DNA of 64,000 nucleotides from positions 620,001 to 684,000 of the forward strand of contig JALMLS010000015.1 in assembly GCA_038496445.1 (NCBI GenBank), written 5' to 3'. Each line of letters begins with the position of its first letter. Position 1 is the stretch's first letter. Source of the stretch: Trichosphaerium sp. ATCC 40318 (Eukaryota > Discosea > Flabellinia > Trichosidae). Position numbers and translations under genes: made by a program. Shown here piece by piece: positions 21,668-35,527 of the stretch. The notes below the pieces were generated by a model. That model searched no databases and was not told where the DNA came from. It worked only from the letters and a program-made list of their open reading frames with translations.

Positions 21668-22611
21668 TTAGTGATGACCATGAGCCTCTTTTGCTGCTTT
21701 CGCAGAAGACTCATCATACTCGTATATAGGTCCCCAGTAGTGGTGAGTATCATCTACACCCATTATCGTGCCCTTTACGCGCTTCTCTGATAGGTGCGTC
21801 TTTGTCTCGACCATTTCAGTTACCCACTCTTTAAACAGCTTCTTGTATTTAGGGTACTGATTTGGCCAGTCTTTCTTTGGGTTACCATGAGCAGACTTTG
21901 GGTTATCGCGTAATTGGTCAGGAAAGTATTTTTCGTTAGACCATTTGTAGTGGCTCTTCAATAGCTCTTTGTGGCTTTGCCATGCGTAGGATGGTTGCTC
22001 CTACGATTGGGCGTAAGAAATAAAGGTTTTGTGACATTTAAACAAAACGTTTGTAAATAAATCGCCGGAACAACAGGAAAGAGTGTTTACCTTTGAGCAA
22101 TCATAGTTTGGACAGCTCAAACGTTCTAGATACGCCATACTAAGTTGGTGACAGTATTTTTCATAGTTAACACCTGTTAACCCATTAATTACTGTTCGTG
22201 GTTCCATGGACTACTTACCGCTTCTTTTAACGCATTCTGAGAGCTTTTCTTTTATAATCATCAAGGATTGGAAAGCAACCAACTTTTCTCTCTCGCGTTG
22301 AATAAAAGCTCGGTGCCAACTCTAATTAGTGTTATTCGTGTTTTGTGGGCTACAAGCGTAGAAAATTTTATATTTAAGCTTAAATACGTTTATAGTGTAC
22401 GCACTTCGAAAGAAGAGTGATCATAGTCTTCTTCGTGAAAGTCTGGTACGCGCTTCCAACGATAAGGATTATGCCTGTATGGTAGTGGTAGCGGTTCTAA
22501 ATCATCGGCGTAACCAGCCAAAGGATAACATTGCCCTCTGTTTTCTCCTCTGAAATCGGTCCATATACTGTAACTACCGACTCCACCGGTTTCCTCACCA
22601 CGTTTATCCAT
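21668..22611 (-). CDS. mitochondrial complex I subunit, NDUFB10/PDSW-like
   Basis: Four exons, start MDKRGEETGGVGSYSIW at 22611, stop at 21668. The central part matches the PDSW pattern: RWKRVPDFHEEDYD, WHRAFIQREREKLVAFQSL and LSECVKRSGVNYEKYC parallel the human RVPD, EAEMQW and LKACQQREGQNYQQNC motifs. NDUFB10 is an accessory subunit of the membrane arm of NADH:ubiquinone oxidoreductase in the mitochondrial inner membrane. A Cys-containing YLERLSCPNYDCSK follows, then a C-terminal region of about 110 residues (KDWPNQYPKYKKLFKEW ... GHH) longer than in animals. The assignment is by motif pattern. It implies an aerobic mitochondrion. Confidence 0.7.
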
Positions 22612-22753
22612 GTTTGTTGGGTACTGAGGAAAATTGCAGTCACTTCCTTAATAATCAAACTCGTAGACTTAATATTACAAAAAGGGCGCCTTTACAAACC
22701 GCAATGCATTCATTTTGGGACTATATTTACAAGTGTAGCAAAAAAAATTCCAT

Positions 22754-24609
22754 TCACACAGAAACGGATGGGTCAAAGTCAAGATCTTCGTCGTCGTTAT
22801 CATGTCGTCCATATACCACAAAACCATCACTCGACGTTCGTGGTACCTTGGCGCTAACGTAGCCGTTTTCTCTAGAGAGTGTCAAACAAATAAGAACAAA
22901 AAAGGCGTCAAGCGTCTCACCCTCCTTTAGGCGATATTGGCAAATTAGCAGCACTTCCAGGCGGTAATCGACGTGTTCTATTGCGTTGAGAAGTACGCTT
23001 TGGCGTTGGCGAATCAGGCGCTACATTAAGCTTTGGTTAGGCTAGGACGATAGGAATTAATGCTGTACGTGGAGCTGGTTGGCTCGTCTGCATTTCCTTC
23101 CTCCGTTTCGCTCGCGTTTGCATTTGATTTGCGTCTTCTCCAATTTGTCTCTTACTACTCACATTAGGCGGCGGCTTCCTGCTTCTGGCAAGTTGGTGCT
23201 GAGGGTAACCAGGTGGTTTTCGCTTATCATCTTCAAGAAACGCCTTCAAAGAACCTAAAAAAGCACCTCGCGTCAATACAAGGGAGATTTCAAGTAAACC
23301 TTTTTTTTCTTGTGGAGAAACCACGAAACACAAAGTTGGTCATACCGCTCGGGTTAATTGAATTTGTTTGTGTATATTCCATAATATCTTCCATCAAGTA
23401 AACAACTTCAGCAATCTCAAACATAAAAACAAGCTGTGCTGGTAGCCCAGATGCATGTATATGAGCTTTAGGATCATTACCAGGTACTACAACACTCTTA
23501 TGTGATCTAATTTCAAATTCCCAAGACAACACTTTCAAGCTAAACAAAGAAGTTAATAAAGAACAAAAAGTCCTAAAACGGAATATAAAATCTGTCCGTA
23601 GAGGTTTTACAAAAAAGTTTTTTTCAAAAGCAACGAAAGGGTACCTGTTGGAAAATATAACACGTAGGTGACCTTCAAGTATAGTATGCTCTTCTGGACG
23701 GAAAGTCATTAATACTCGCGTTCGTGGTGCGAATAAAACGTTTGTATTTTCTATACGCCATTCCCTAGTTTACGTCAATACGAATGAGCGACTCCTTACA
23801 AAAAAAACGAAAGGACACAGGAAATAGTCATAAAATAAAAAAAAATTTGTCACTCACTTTGGATCTTCCATAAAGTTAGAAACCTCTCTTACATGCGTAT
23901 ACAGAGTCTCAAACATCCGTGCCATAGATTCAGCATGTATTTCGAACGATCTGCGGGCTATTTGGAAAGAAAAAAAAATGTTAGCAAAATGCCAGTCTTG
24001 CGCTTATCAAATGATGTGCGTACAACGTCCATTGCTTGTTTCTTGTATGAATGTATATTTGTATATCGCTGAAGCATCAAAGTATTCTCGAACGTAATGT
24101 CGCCAATAAGTAATATTGTTATTACACTACTCATTGTAAGCAATAATTCGCTTTAGGGCGCAAATACAATGATGGTTCACAATGCGGTTTAAAAACGGGC
24201 CTAAACGTACTCGTATTCTGTTTGCGTATGCTTGCATGTGACTAACATGGAGAATAAGCTGTCCAATTGCAATTCGCGAGCGTCTGTAAAAAAAACGTAT
24301 AAGTTCAATTTGCTGGCCAATAGACACAAATTAGTAGATGCACTGCGTGCTTGTGCAATCAACTTTGATGACAATGGGAAATAATGACTCGTATTTTTCC
24401 CAAGCGCAAGATATTGCTCGTGAATGGGCTACAGGCCGCAGTGAATGTAAATTTACTTACTGTATTGGAAACGGTACACGCCTACGGGCAGCTTGATAAT
24501 TAGGGTCGTGCTGTTGGGGTACACCCTTATGAGGCTGTCCGAGCACCATGTTAGGGGCACCATGGGGCGGATTGCCTTGTCGCATGTGGGGGTGCTGTTT
24601 ACTCTTCAT
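22754..24609 (-). CDS. LIM-domain-binding / SEUSS-type transcription adaptor
   Basis: Multi-exon. Starts MKSKQHPHMRQGNPPHG (24609), with a Gln/Pro/His-rich N-terminus. The LIM_bind core contains NNNITYWRHYVREYFDASAIYKY, of which the WRHYVREYF element parallels SEUSS FWRKFVAEYF, then SFEIHAESMARMFETLY, RVLMTFRPEEHTILEGHLRV and LKVLSWEFEIRSHKSVVVPG, as in LDB1/SEUSS/Adn1. These proteins bridge DNA-bound factors and dimerise. The C-terminus is basic with a nuclear-localisation-like stretch (TRAKRRKEMQ; PKRTSQRNRTRR) and an acidic end (DNDDEDLDFDPSV). The last three exons are inferred from GTACAG and GTGAGA donors with matching phase. The join between the N-terminal exons near 24270-24420 is not certain. 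Confidence 0.75.
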
Positions 24610-25479
24610 TTATTGTAAACTATCGCACGTTGGCCCCATACAACCGGTCAGTAACGTTTAACCAAATTTCCCTTAAATAGCAACCACTTAATACATTCCC
24701 CGCTTTAAACCCCAAAACCAATACAACGTACTTAAATGAGGCACTTTTACAGGTAGTTTTAGTCTTTGGGTACAATACGTTGTAAATAACTGAAATCTGT
24801 TTTTTGATCCTATTTTGTCAAAAAATCTACTCTAGGCATACGTAATATCTCACATCCGGCGTCAATAAGCAAAAAACTATGAGGACAATCAGAAATGATC
24901 ACGTGCCGACTCGTGAACGCACATTGTTGGTTTGGGATCGAACAAAATTACAAAGGAATACGGAGAAATACAATTTTCTACTTGTGGGTGCTTTTGATCG
25001 GAGATCTGAAGACGTGCGATTAAGCTGTTCAGACATTCGCTTCGGGTAGATAGCCTATGCTGAAATGTTTGAGTACCATTGCAGGACAATAAATACCTAG
25101 ATTGTGATCATGTAAATCATGCCGGCTTTTCTAAAATATTGCAACCAAAAACAAGACAGATATTAATCAAGGACCAATGATGGGCATTTAGGGTCCTGCT
25201 AGCTTTGGAGTTTTGGGTATTCGCAAACCTAATGAAGTTTTCAAATTAAATTAAACAGCACATTTCCTTGCCTTTGAGTTGGTGTTGAGTGATAACTAAC
25301 AAGCATGATCAATACCTTCGCCATAGAAAATCCAGAAATGTTTCCTATTGTTCGATGCCATCAACCTTCCATTCTCAAATTAGGCAAGAAAGCCATGATA
25401 GATACGTCGACAAGGGATATTCAAATCGTAACCTTGTTTATTTGCTTATGCCAGTGGTACGTTCAACCAGAAACTTAAC
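24610..25479. other. intergenic, no gene seen
   Basis: About 870 bp between the LDB-like gene and the end of the inverted-duplication arm. A minus-strand frame at 24889-25089 has no recognisable features. CACGTG occurs at 24899-24904. Homology with the second duplication arm ends close to 25510. Confidence 0.3.
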
Positions 25480-26875
<1,396 letters not shown>

Positions 26876-27097
26876 TAAACTTGTGCACTTTTTTAAGGAA
26901 CTACCAGTCAAGCTTATTAGTATGTCTAATTATTGCGTAGTAGCGCAGTTCTATTGATAGTCAAATTCAGTAAGTGTATATTTATTGATTGACAGCTGAT
27001 ATCCTGGTAATCAAGTCACATAGATAGCATCTGTAGGTATCTTTGAATATGATACAGTTTGTGTAGTCACGATTGTATTTTTCTACTTTGTTTTACT
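26876..27097. other. short intergenic spacer
   Basis: Promoter side of kinase copy A and 3' end of the F-box/LRR gene. It contains the 3' sequence also found at 45181-45260 next to the relic in the other arm. No further feature. Confidence 0.35.
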
Positions 27098-28443
27098 TTA
27101 CTGCTGTCTCTTTGTATACCAGCTGTTTGAATAGACATGTGAGACTTCCAGTAATTTTATCCCTTCTGGTGTTATATCAGTGAACCCAAAATCAATCTTA
27201 TAAATATCTTTCAGTGATGTAATGCATTCATCTGTTATAACAAAACACTCTGAAAGGCAAATATTGTCAGTGCCTGCTAATTCTTTAAGGCCGTCATCTG
27301 TAACTGGTGTACAACTGAGGTCTATTGTGTGAACACCTTTCAATGCGTTAACATCTGTTACATCTGTGTTAATAAGACAAATTGTATGAACTCCTTTTAA
27401 AGCTTTGATACCCTCATCTGTAACAGCTGTACCACAGAGGTTGATCTCGTGAACACCTGCAAGTGTTTTTATGCCTTCATCTGTAATTAATTGACAACCA
27501 CATAGGTCTATTGTATGAACACCTGCGAGCGCTTTTATACCTTCATCATTCACAGTACAGAAACCAAGGTTAATATTATGGACTCCTTTTAATGCTTTAA
27601 TAGCGTCATCAGTCAGATGATAACACTCTCTAAGGTTGATAGTATGAACACCTGCAAGCGCATTAAAGTATTTACCTGTAACAAGACTTAATTCAAGATT
27701 AATATTGTGAACCCCAGCAAAAGCTTTGATATCATCATCTGTAATACAAGGCCACACATTAATTTTGCGACATCCAGATAACAGTGAAAAGGCGCTGCCA
27801 TTGCAAAACATGTGAATAATACTTTTAGCCATAATAGCTTTGTGCTTCCTAATATCCAACATGTCATCAACACACTTGATTCTAACTTCTGTGTATCCAA
27901 CAATATCATGAATAATATCAGCCATAAGATGACATGATTGAGCAACAGAACATCTATCCTTATCATTTGCATGATTTAAAACAGTTGAAATCACTTCTAC
28001 TGGAAAATCTAGAATATTCAGTTCTGTACTTGCGTGTGCTGTGGTTTCAGTGCTATTAAAAAAAGTATTAGGTCATAAACAAAGTCTTGTGAGAAATACA
28101 AAGGGAAATATTGGTGCTCAATGCGTTCAACTTGTTTTATGTATAAAGGTTGAATGACAAGTTGACGATACCTTAAATCTCTTCTTTGTTTTGGGTTTGG
28201 CTCTTTTAAACCCTTGTAAACTATTGTACGGGTAGTGTTCTTTGCATCAGCAGTGCTATCCATGCGTGTACGAATGAATTGATCGAGTTGATTAACAAGA
28301 CTAGTATTGGCGATATTTAGAATACCATCCAGTTGTTTCATGAATGTTTCGCTTTGTTCTGCCATAATTTTACAAAAATCCTCTTTGTGGGTCTCACAAT
28401 AGTAGTTCAATGCTTGCTCAACTGAAACACCAATGCAATTCAT
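27098..28443 (-). CDS. F-box / leucine-rich repeat protein with extra N-terminal domain
   Basis: Two exons (28100-28443 and 27098-28052) with matching phase give 432 aa. Exon 1 encodes about 114 residues of helical, Cys-containing sequence (MNCIGVSVEQALNYYCETHK, ILNIANTSLVNQLDQFIR) that I do not recognise. Exon 2 begins an F-box, LDFPVEVISTVLNHANDKDR with VAQSCHLMADIIHD, followed by about eleven LRRs of the EGIKALAGVHTIDLCGC type. Likely an SCF substrate receptor. The joining intron is 47 nt (GTATTT...AATAG). It could instead be two genes, but the 18-bp gap and clean phase favour one. Its counterpart in the inverted duplication survives only as a fragment at 45040-45260. Confidence 0.75.
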
Positions 28444-28733
28444 GATTTATTGCCTTGTATGTCGTTGCTATAAAGTAGTCAACTTAAGTATTCTGTATAA
28501 TGGCGGCTTAATCTGGTAAGGCGCGGTCTAAGAAGCAGTTGGCTTGTTTTTGTTGGTTTTTGTACAAGCGTTCAATCGCTTTGTTATTGATGTTGGTAGC
28601 TCAAGTGTAAAACAAATATAGAACTCTTTATTTTGTTATTTATTACAAATAAAAAGTTGGCTAACTAATCCGTAAATTATAATTGTAGACTTAATTGAGG
28701 AGCTGCTTCTTTCTTGCTTTTTTATGTGCACTG
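28444..28733. other. intergenic spacer
   Basis: Between the F-box/LRR start and the 3' end of the propeller-type gene. Contains AAATAAA-like words and, on the minus strand, the tail sequence related to 44880-44940 in the other arm. No gene seen. Confidence 0.3.
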
Positions 28734-30091
28734 TCAATCATATCTCCACTTTTTCAAACCATTCCATCCAATACACTCACACACTATTGCAGAAGATCCT
28801 TTTGATTGTACAATTATACCTTGCTTTCCTCTGATTTGAATTGAAACAGAATGATAGTACTCGCTATGTCCAACACCTGCACTATCTACGAATATTTGAG
28901 AGGTGATATTGCCCTCTTTGTTAATAAAAATCAAGCATGCGCCACTGTCAGAGAAAGGACGAAATGCCACCAATAGAATAGTGTGATCTGAAAAATGATA
29001 ATCGACTATGTTTCCATTTGTTGAAATCTCTGTTGTAATTTCTGTCTGCCAAACCAGATTAAATATACTGTTGTCTTCCTTGTACTTGTACACAAACTTA
29101 TTATCCATCATAATTAAGTAATCATTTTTAGAAGTAATTTGATGTACATGGTGATTCAGCACACCGACTTGTTTGCCAGTTTGGATATCAATCACAACAG
29201 TTGTATTTTCTGTTTGTTCATCTTTAATGTAAATAAATTTATCCTTCAGTCTCAATGAGCGCGGGGACATTGCAAGAGGACACAAATGAATTATATCAAT
29301 GGTCCACATTGTAGAACCTAAAATAAACAATCTTTAATGACACGAATGATAAACAAAAAAGAAGCAACTAAAGTTGTTTTCACTCTTGGTTTCAACCTGT
29401 GTCGTACCATCCTTCAGATTTACAGCACACATATCTCTCTTATTTAAACCTCTCCATTGGTTACCATTTGCCAAAACCATGGTGGCACTTTGATCGTCAA
29501 TTGATCTTACAAAACCAGGGTTTTTTATTTGCCATACTTTTTTCTTGGTTTTTTTACAAAACCCAATGTATGCTGTTGGTTCTTGACTTAGGACGATATC
29601 ACCAATATCGAATAACATTCCCTTTGTAATTTTCTTCCATGAATCTTTGTCGAAAATAGGACCATGATAATAATCCAGAGAAGGAGGAGGTGATGAAGAT
29701 ATCAGGTCACCAGTTTTAATATCAAAAACTTTATCTTTTATTCTGCACTCACTCTTAAATTACACGTGTTAGTAATTGCGCACGTGCGTTACATCAATTT
29801 GACCTGACATACCTGATATTGTTTCTCCAAGTGACGCGCAAAACAAAGGTATTGTAAGCCATCAAACTTGGATATGTCAGTACCTCCAAGTTTCGTTGGC
29901 CATTCGCAAATTGGACCATAAAACAAGGGATTGTCCCATTGAGCTTTGAATAATTGTTTTGTATTCTTTTGAGAACATATTATGTCACGAGCTTGCTTGT
30001 GAGTGGTTGAGAAGGCTATGATCGCTTTAAAACTCTTTGTTTGCTCCATAACCGCCAACAACGTTTCTGGAACATTGAATACGTTCTCCAT
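28734..30091 (-). CDS. F-box-like protein with beta-rich (propeller-like) C-terminus, copy A
   Basis: Exons 29813-30091, 29408-29753 and 28734-29317 give 402 aa. The N-terminal 50 residues, NVPETLLAVMEQTKSFKAII with FSTTHKQARDIICSQ, have the spacing of an F-box. The rest has repeated beta-strand sequences (KDKVFDIKTGDLISSS, TTVVIDIQTGKQVGVLN, NKFVYKYKEDNSIFNLVW), as in WD/PQQ-type propellers. An SCF receptor role is inferred. Nearly identical in exon structure and sequence to 43507-44906 on the plus strand; the copies differ at the end, KKWRYD-stop here against a 14-residue extension there, and by a short indel (TEISTNGNIV against TGSKV). Confidence 0.75.
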
Positions 30092-30612
30092 TGTATATTG
30101 CGACAGTAGGCTTCCGTTACTGGTTAATAGAAATTAAACACAACTTAAGTTCAGGCTAGGGCAGCGCTGACTTTTGTTCTATTCTATCCTGCTGAACGGT
30201 GTCAAGCTCAAATCGTCTGTACCAAGCAGAAGCTTGACTAGAAGGCGACATAGAACAGTTCTACAGTTTGATACTCATGCAGGGCTTGATGAGTGTAGTA
30301 TTTGTGATGCTGCTCTTGAATATGTGAAAGTTTTGTGCAGATTCTGTGTGGTTTATAAGCAAACGGATCACGTGTTAGGTTGCATCTACCTTACGAAGAG
30401 CACGCTTTCAATAAACAATTAAAGAACCTCTTACAGTTCAAGCATCTCCTTGACATAGTTATTTGTATAGTAAACTACAATCCTCGTTTGACCCAACGAT
30501 ATACATAACAACCTGAACAATCATATCTCAACATTTTATCTAAAAAAAACAAAGACCATTTATTTACTGTTCAAAGTTGGTTACCATGTCTATTACAGCA
30601 CATTGTATTAGA
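30092..30612. other. intergenic, no gene seen
   Basis: Region upstream of propeller-type copy A and downstream of the next F-box gene. An 82-codon plus-strand frame (30174-30422) lacks recognisable features. Nothing else supported. Confidence 0.3.
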
Positions 30613-31377
30613 TTATGAATACGATGCTATGATATTCCTTGCAACCTTTGCTCTTTTTAGCATACCAATGGCATCGCGTGTAACTCTGGAACAAAATCGT
30701 ATGTCTATTGTATCAGCACCACTTAAAGCCATGATACCATCACATGTTATCTTGTCGCATTTGAAAAGGTTTATGGTATGTACTCCTTTAAGAGCTTTAA
30801 TGCCTTTATCAGATACACTTGAACAGAAAGAAAGATCAATATCATGAACACCTGCCAACATTGCAACACCTTTATCTGTTATTCTGTTACAATTTCCAAG
30901 GTTAATAGTATGAACGCCTTTAAGATGTTTGATCCCTTCATCTGTAATGTTACCACATTCACACAAGTTCACTGTATGTGCTGCTGATAGATACTTTAAC
31001 CCCTTGTCTGTAACATAAGGATGAACAGGGCTCCCTATTGGTTCAAGAGTAATCCAAATAGATGTACTTCTGAACGCTCTGTAAACAACCGTATTTTGTC
31101 CACCCCTGAAGTACTTAATGCCTTCAAGTGTGATCAGAATATCATCTGAAGGTCTCGGGCAATACACGTGCGCTGTTTTAAGAATATAGGGATACTTCGA
31201 AAGTAATTGAGCAGAGGGAAAAGAAGTTATGTTAACTGTTCTGTAACCAACGTAATCATGTATTAGATCTCTAAACACTGTATTCGCTTGCGCTGAATTA
31301 CATCTATCTCTATCGCTTAAATAGTTTAGAATCATTACATTGATTTCATTGGGTACATCTGCAAGCGTGGTATCCAT
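30613..31377 (-). CDS. F-box / leucine-rich repeat protein, paralogue 2
   Basis: Single exon, 254 aa. Near copy of 9658-10413, same F-box (DVPNEINVMILNYLSDRDR) and same LRR order (GNITDEGIKHLKGVHTINL onward), ending ARNIIASYS. The two genes lie on opposite strands 20 kb apart. About 70 bp upstream are shared with the other copy, including GTGACTTAATTGATTCT directly before the start. The most divergent stretch is residues 100-130 (STSIWITLEPIGSPVHPY here). Function inferred as an SCF substrate receptor. Confidence 0.85.
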   Translation of the reverse strand: MDTTLADVPNEINVMILNYLSDRDRCNSAQANTVFRDLIHDYVGYRTVNITSFPSAQLLSKYPYILKTAHVYCPRPSDDILITLEGIKYFRGGQNTVVYRAFRSTSIWITLEPIGSPVHPYVTDKGLKYLSAAHTVNLCECGNITDEGIKHLKGVHTINLGNCNRITDKGVAMLAGVHDIDLSFCSSVSDKGIKALKGVHTINLFKCDKITCDGIMALSGADTIDIRFCSRVTRDAIGMLKRAKVARNIIASYS

Positions 31378-31955
31378 GATTAAGAGTGTTTAAGAATCAA
31401 TTAAGTCACTATGCGGTTCTAGGTACTCAGTTTCAGCAAATAGCTTTGAGATGGATGTAGCTCCAATATGTATGTAGGTTTGCTTACGAGTATGGGTCGC
31501 CATTCCATACAATGTAAGGATTAGGAACTGTTGGTTAGTTTATCCAGGGACACATGTCTGTTTTCTGCTGTTCTAAGCGAAACAGCACGACCTTCTGCAA
31601 CTTGGTACATCGTTCCAGCGTTGCTACCTACTAACACTTCCTCAACGGCTGCTTTCTTTTACGTGTGCCATAAATGCTTTAATGTCTTTTGCGATAAAAA
31701 GCTATTATCAGAAAGCGATCCTAATGGAGCGTTTAGGGAAGGAGGATACGCATAACAAGCCAAGCACACAGCACAACAATATTGTTCCACTGGTCTGCGA
31801 ATTCATTTCGAAATTCTCGACTAATAACTGTTTCAAACACTTCACGCAGTAAAGTTACAATCCAGTTACGTCAAGCTACATTCAATACTACGATATGTTC
31901 GCAAAGCATTTATTTTAACAAATTTAAATAAGAGATGGTAGTATCAAAACACTAT
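31378..31955. other. intergenic, no gene seen
   Basis: Upstream of F-box paralogue 2 (its first ~70 bp is duplicated promoter) and downstream of the dynamin gene. A 74-codon plus-strand frame at 31531 has no recognisable features. Confidence 0.35.
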
Positions 31956-34900
31956 TTAATGAGCAGGGTGAGAAAATTCAGATGCATCTGCGAGAATTTG
32001 TTTTTCTTGCTCTTCAAACTTGGCAACAACCCCCTCAAGCTTGCCAGCAGCAGCAGTAAGCTTCTTTTTCGTAATTTCGACTTGGAAGAACTCATTGAGT
32101 TTGTCTTCAGGCAAAGTCGATACTAGACCGTGGATGTTATCCCACAAGTCACTTTGTCTAAACAAAGTGTCAAAATACAGAAAATACATAAAAAAATTCC
32201 GGTTCTATCGTACATTGGTACAATGAAGTAGTTGTACAACTTCAACATAACATTCTTTGTGAGGCGCTCCTTGATGGTCTTAAATAGCTCTTGAGCGAGT
32301 TTTGTAACAGCTGATCGTGTTTCATCCTCATCACCACCTTTGCTTCTATCAGTAGCACGGTCTGTTGGCAATTTCTTTTCCAAAAATCTGCAAAGGATAA
32401 TTAGAATAACAGCTAACGAGGTACTGCCACATACTCTGTATGTTCCCAAAGGATGGTCTCAGTGCCGTAAAATTCGTCACTGCACTTTTCTACGCATTTT
32501 GTGGCAACGTTGGTGATGAATGTGCTGAATAAATCTTGGACGTATGTTTTGAAGTGAGGGTAGTTATCAGCATTGTCAATTGACGTTTCACTGCCGGAGG
32601 ACTTTCTGGCCTCTAGAACCTTATCGGCAATAGTGCCGAGGTTCTTAGCAATGTGAGCAGCACGCTGTGTCAATTGTTCAATCAATGGAGTGAACTGTTT
32701 TTTGCTGTGCATTTGAGCGAGGTCGGAAGCCTGGGAATAAAATTAGTAACTGAATAAAAAATAACGAAAAAGGCAACAACGTACAGCCCAAGCGTATTTT
32801 GGAACGTTGTTCAATTGAGATACACCAGATGCAGTTTGAACATCTCCCTTTGAGAGTTTTGGGAGTGATGTTTGGTCGCACACAGCTTTGAACTCTGAGA
32901 GCAAACGCTCAAATTGTTGACCACCGTATACTTTGCAGTCAAAGAAAGGTACAGTCTCGGAATTGGCTTCAAAGCTGAGAGATTTTCCATTAGCATCAGT
33001 CCATTCAAAGTTAGCTAGAGTTGAGTGAGCTACAGCAATAAACAACATAAAACCACATACATAAACTGCTTCTCTCGTCTTTCAAAGTTTGACCAAGAAC
33101 GGAAGGATTGCCTTCGGCTGTACCATAAACCAACTTTTGCAATACTTGCAAGTATGATGTAACGTATGAGTTGGCAATAGAGCGGAAACGATATGGGTCG
33201 AGTTCAGCAGCCTAGAGCTTAAGGTAAGCGACACTATAAATATTATGAGAGCCACCACTCACTTGTTTCTTGAGGTCGACGAGGGAGGTTTTGCCTGACG
33301 TCTTCTTTTGTCTCAAGGTTTTCAAGATTTGTGGGACAGTATTTTGGTACTTCTTCCAGATATCAGTGAAGATTTGTTTGCGTAGAGCGTGGAGACCAAC
33401 GTTACGTTCAAAACTAATTTAAGTAAGTAAAAAAAAATAAAACAGATATTTAGTTATGTACCGTTTATCGTATTGAAGAGATTCCAAGTTGTTCATATCT
33501 CTCTTAAATGATTGCCAGAGTTTGAGTTGGTACTTATCAGGTGCAGCAAACTTGGCTCTGACCTTCCAGCTAGGGAGGGATACAAAGAAAGTCTTTGCAT
33601 CAGGAAGTTGACCGCTCAAGTATCGGTTTACTTCCTCCAAGCTTTGGAGAGCCAATAAAGCGGTGTGGAAAGATGTGTAAATAAACACAGAGCGTGACAA
33701 GTTAGGGTCAAGAGCTTTTACGATCTTTGGCATGACAAGTTGCTCCCACGGTTGCGAGCGCTCTACAACGAGCAACATACGGTTAGGTGGAGAAGCCAAA
33801 GATTCTACCAATTCTCTGCAGAAAGCACCATCAGCAGTATCCTGAAAACGATAGTTAGTCAAAAAACCCAAACTCGCCAAACAAAGCAGTAAAAATTAAA
33901 TCAATGTCATAATTAGCATAAAAAACAAGTATTAACGCGTACAGGGATACCAGGACAATCAATAAAGGTCATGTTCATGACGTTATTGCTTTCCCACTGC
34001 ACATAAACTGGTTTGTTAGAGTACTTGGCGTTTCTCTTCAAAATTTCAGCAGGCAAAGCCTCAAGTGCTACCTCGCGATCACGGTCGAATTCATTACCGC
34101 TCAATTCGTTATCTCTACACAATCACGTTTAGTTTTAGAATTAAATTCAAAAAAAACAAAGTATACAAATTAAAGCAAAAAAGTGCAAAAACATATCTAG
34201 TTTGAATGGGTGTTGTCAACAAATGTTTTAGAAAAAGAAATGTGCGCTTACCTCTTTAAAGTGCATTTTGGCTCTGCGCATGATAGATTATTGACGAGCT
34301 TGACGTAAAGAGGGCGTTTCAAAGTATCTATTATTTTATAAGCGTTTAGTGACTTTATAATTGCAATCACTCGTACGTTGTGGACCGTGTACGGAGAATT
34401 GGTAACCGAGGAGTGCTTCCAAAAGCGCAGATTTCGAGCTACCGGCTGGGCCTATTAGTACAACTTCTGGGTGACCAATAGGTGTATCCAACCTTATAAG
34501 ATCGTTAACTTTCGCTTCAAGCGACACTAAAATGCGGTAAATTTGCTACGTACTCTCTAGAGAATCCTTGCAATTTATTGTATGCAGTATAAACGCTTGA
34601 AGGGAAGAGGTTGTAGATTTGTTTGAAGATGTCTTCGGGTTCGCCCGCATCGCCTTTAGCGTTCTCTAACTCTTGAATTTCAATGTTCTCATCTACATCC
34701 TCCACTACAGGGCGACTTTAGTGCTGTTTTAAAGTAGTTCTTAAAATACCTATATTGCGAAGCGTGTCTGTCTTTTCCTTCTTGCGTCTGGACTTGCGAT
34801 CTTCTTCCTCTTGGTTTCGCTTCGTTTCATCCTTTTGACGTTTTTTTTGTTCGTGCTCTGCTCTTTTGCGAGCTTCGCGCTCGGCTTCTTTTCTTTTGCG

Positions 34901-35136
34901 CTCTTCTCTTTTACGTTGTTCGCGCTCAGCCTCTCTTTGTTGCTCTTCAATTTCGGCTTGGTCCTCTTCTTGCTGTTCTGGTGCAGCTATAATCAGCCGT
35001 TAGCGATAAAGCGCTAATTGGTAGCGCTCGTACGTTCTGCTTGCTCTCCAGCAGACTCACTCTTGGACTTAGTGCTTGGCTCCTCGTGCTTTTTAGTCTT
35101 TTTACCGTCCTTCTTGCTCTTCTTGTTCTTGAACAT
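31956..35136 (-). CDS. dynamin-related GTPase, DRP5/ARC5-like
   Basis: About twelve exons, start MFKNKKSKKDGKKTKKHEE (35136), stop at 31956, roughly 880 aa. Dynamins of this class sever or constrict membranes, as in plastid division (ARC5), peroxisome division and cytokinesis (DRP5A, Dictyostelium Dlp). G domain: TAYNKLQGFSRE, PEVVLIGPAGSSKSALLEAL (G1, GxxxSGKS degenerate as GPAGSSKS), KPVYVQWESNNVMNMTF with IDCPGIPV (G3), PPNRMLLVVERSQPW and DPNLSRSVFIYTSFHTA, where ARC5 has the DPELSRTIVVSTKLDT (G4) block. The G4 Thr/Ser-Lys-x-Asp reads TSFHTA. A charged Glu/Arg/Lys-rich coiled coil of about 90 residues precedes the G domain. One intron before SLEAKVND lacks a clean phase. Confidence 0.85.
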
Positions 35137-35527
35137 GACTTGCCTCTTTACTTTGCGGTAGTTTTAAAAAAGATTGAGTCAAATTTGGATTAGAAAATTC
35201 TTGACATCGACTTTTTAACACAAACTGCAAAAATTGAATTAAAAATAAGCCGTGTACATTTTGTGACACGTACATATGGTAGGCTAGTACAAGTAGAGTT
35301 TTAGTACATAGATTTGATGACTGTTGCGCGATATTCTTACATTGTCAACAGTACAAATTAAGTAGGCCTACTTTGAATTTCATCTGCGCAGAACGCTGCA
35401 ACTTCTTTCTAAAACGCTCTAAATTGGCTTTTTGGGAACGGTTCTCCCTGGCATAGTCCAATGGCGTCTTCCTTTCCACTAGCTCGTGGAGTAAGCTATT
35501 ATTCTCCAAGATCACCACGCCATAGGC
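35137..35527. other. divergent promoter region, dynamin / PFKFB
   Basis: About 390 bp between two divergent genes, so it should hold both promoters. It contains ACACGTAC words, but no long frame or RNA is recognised. Confidence 0.35.

Noticed and set aside
24889-25089. 66-codon minus-strand frame as a gene
   Set aside because: No domain, splice context or conservation hint; length is within chance for this composition.
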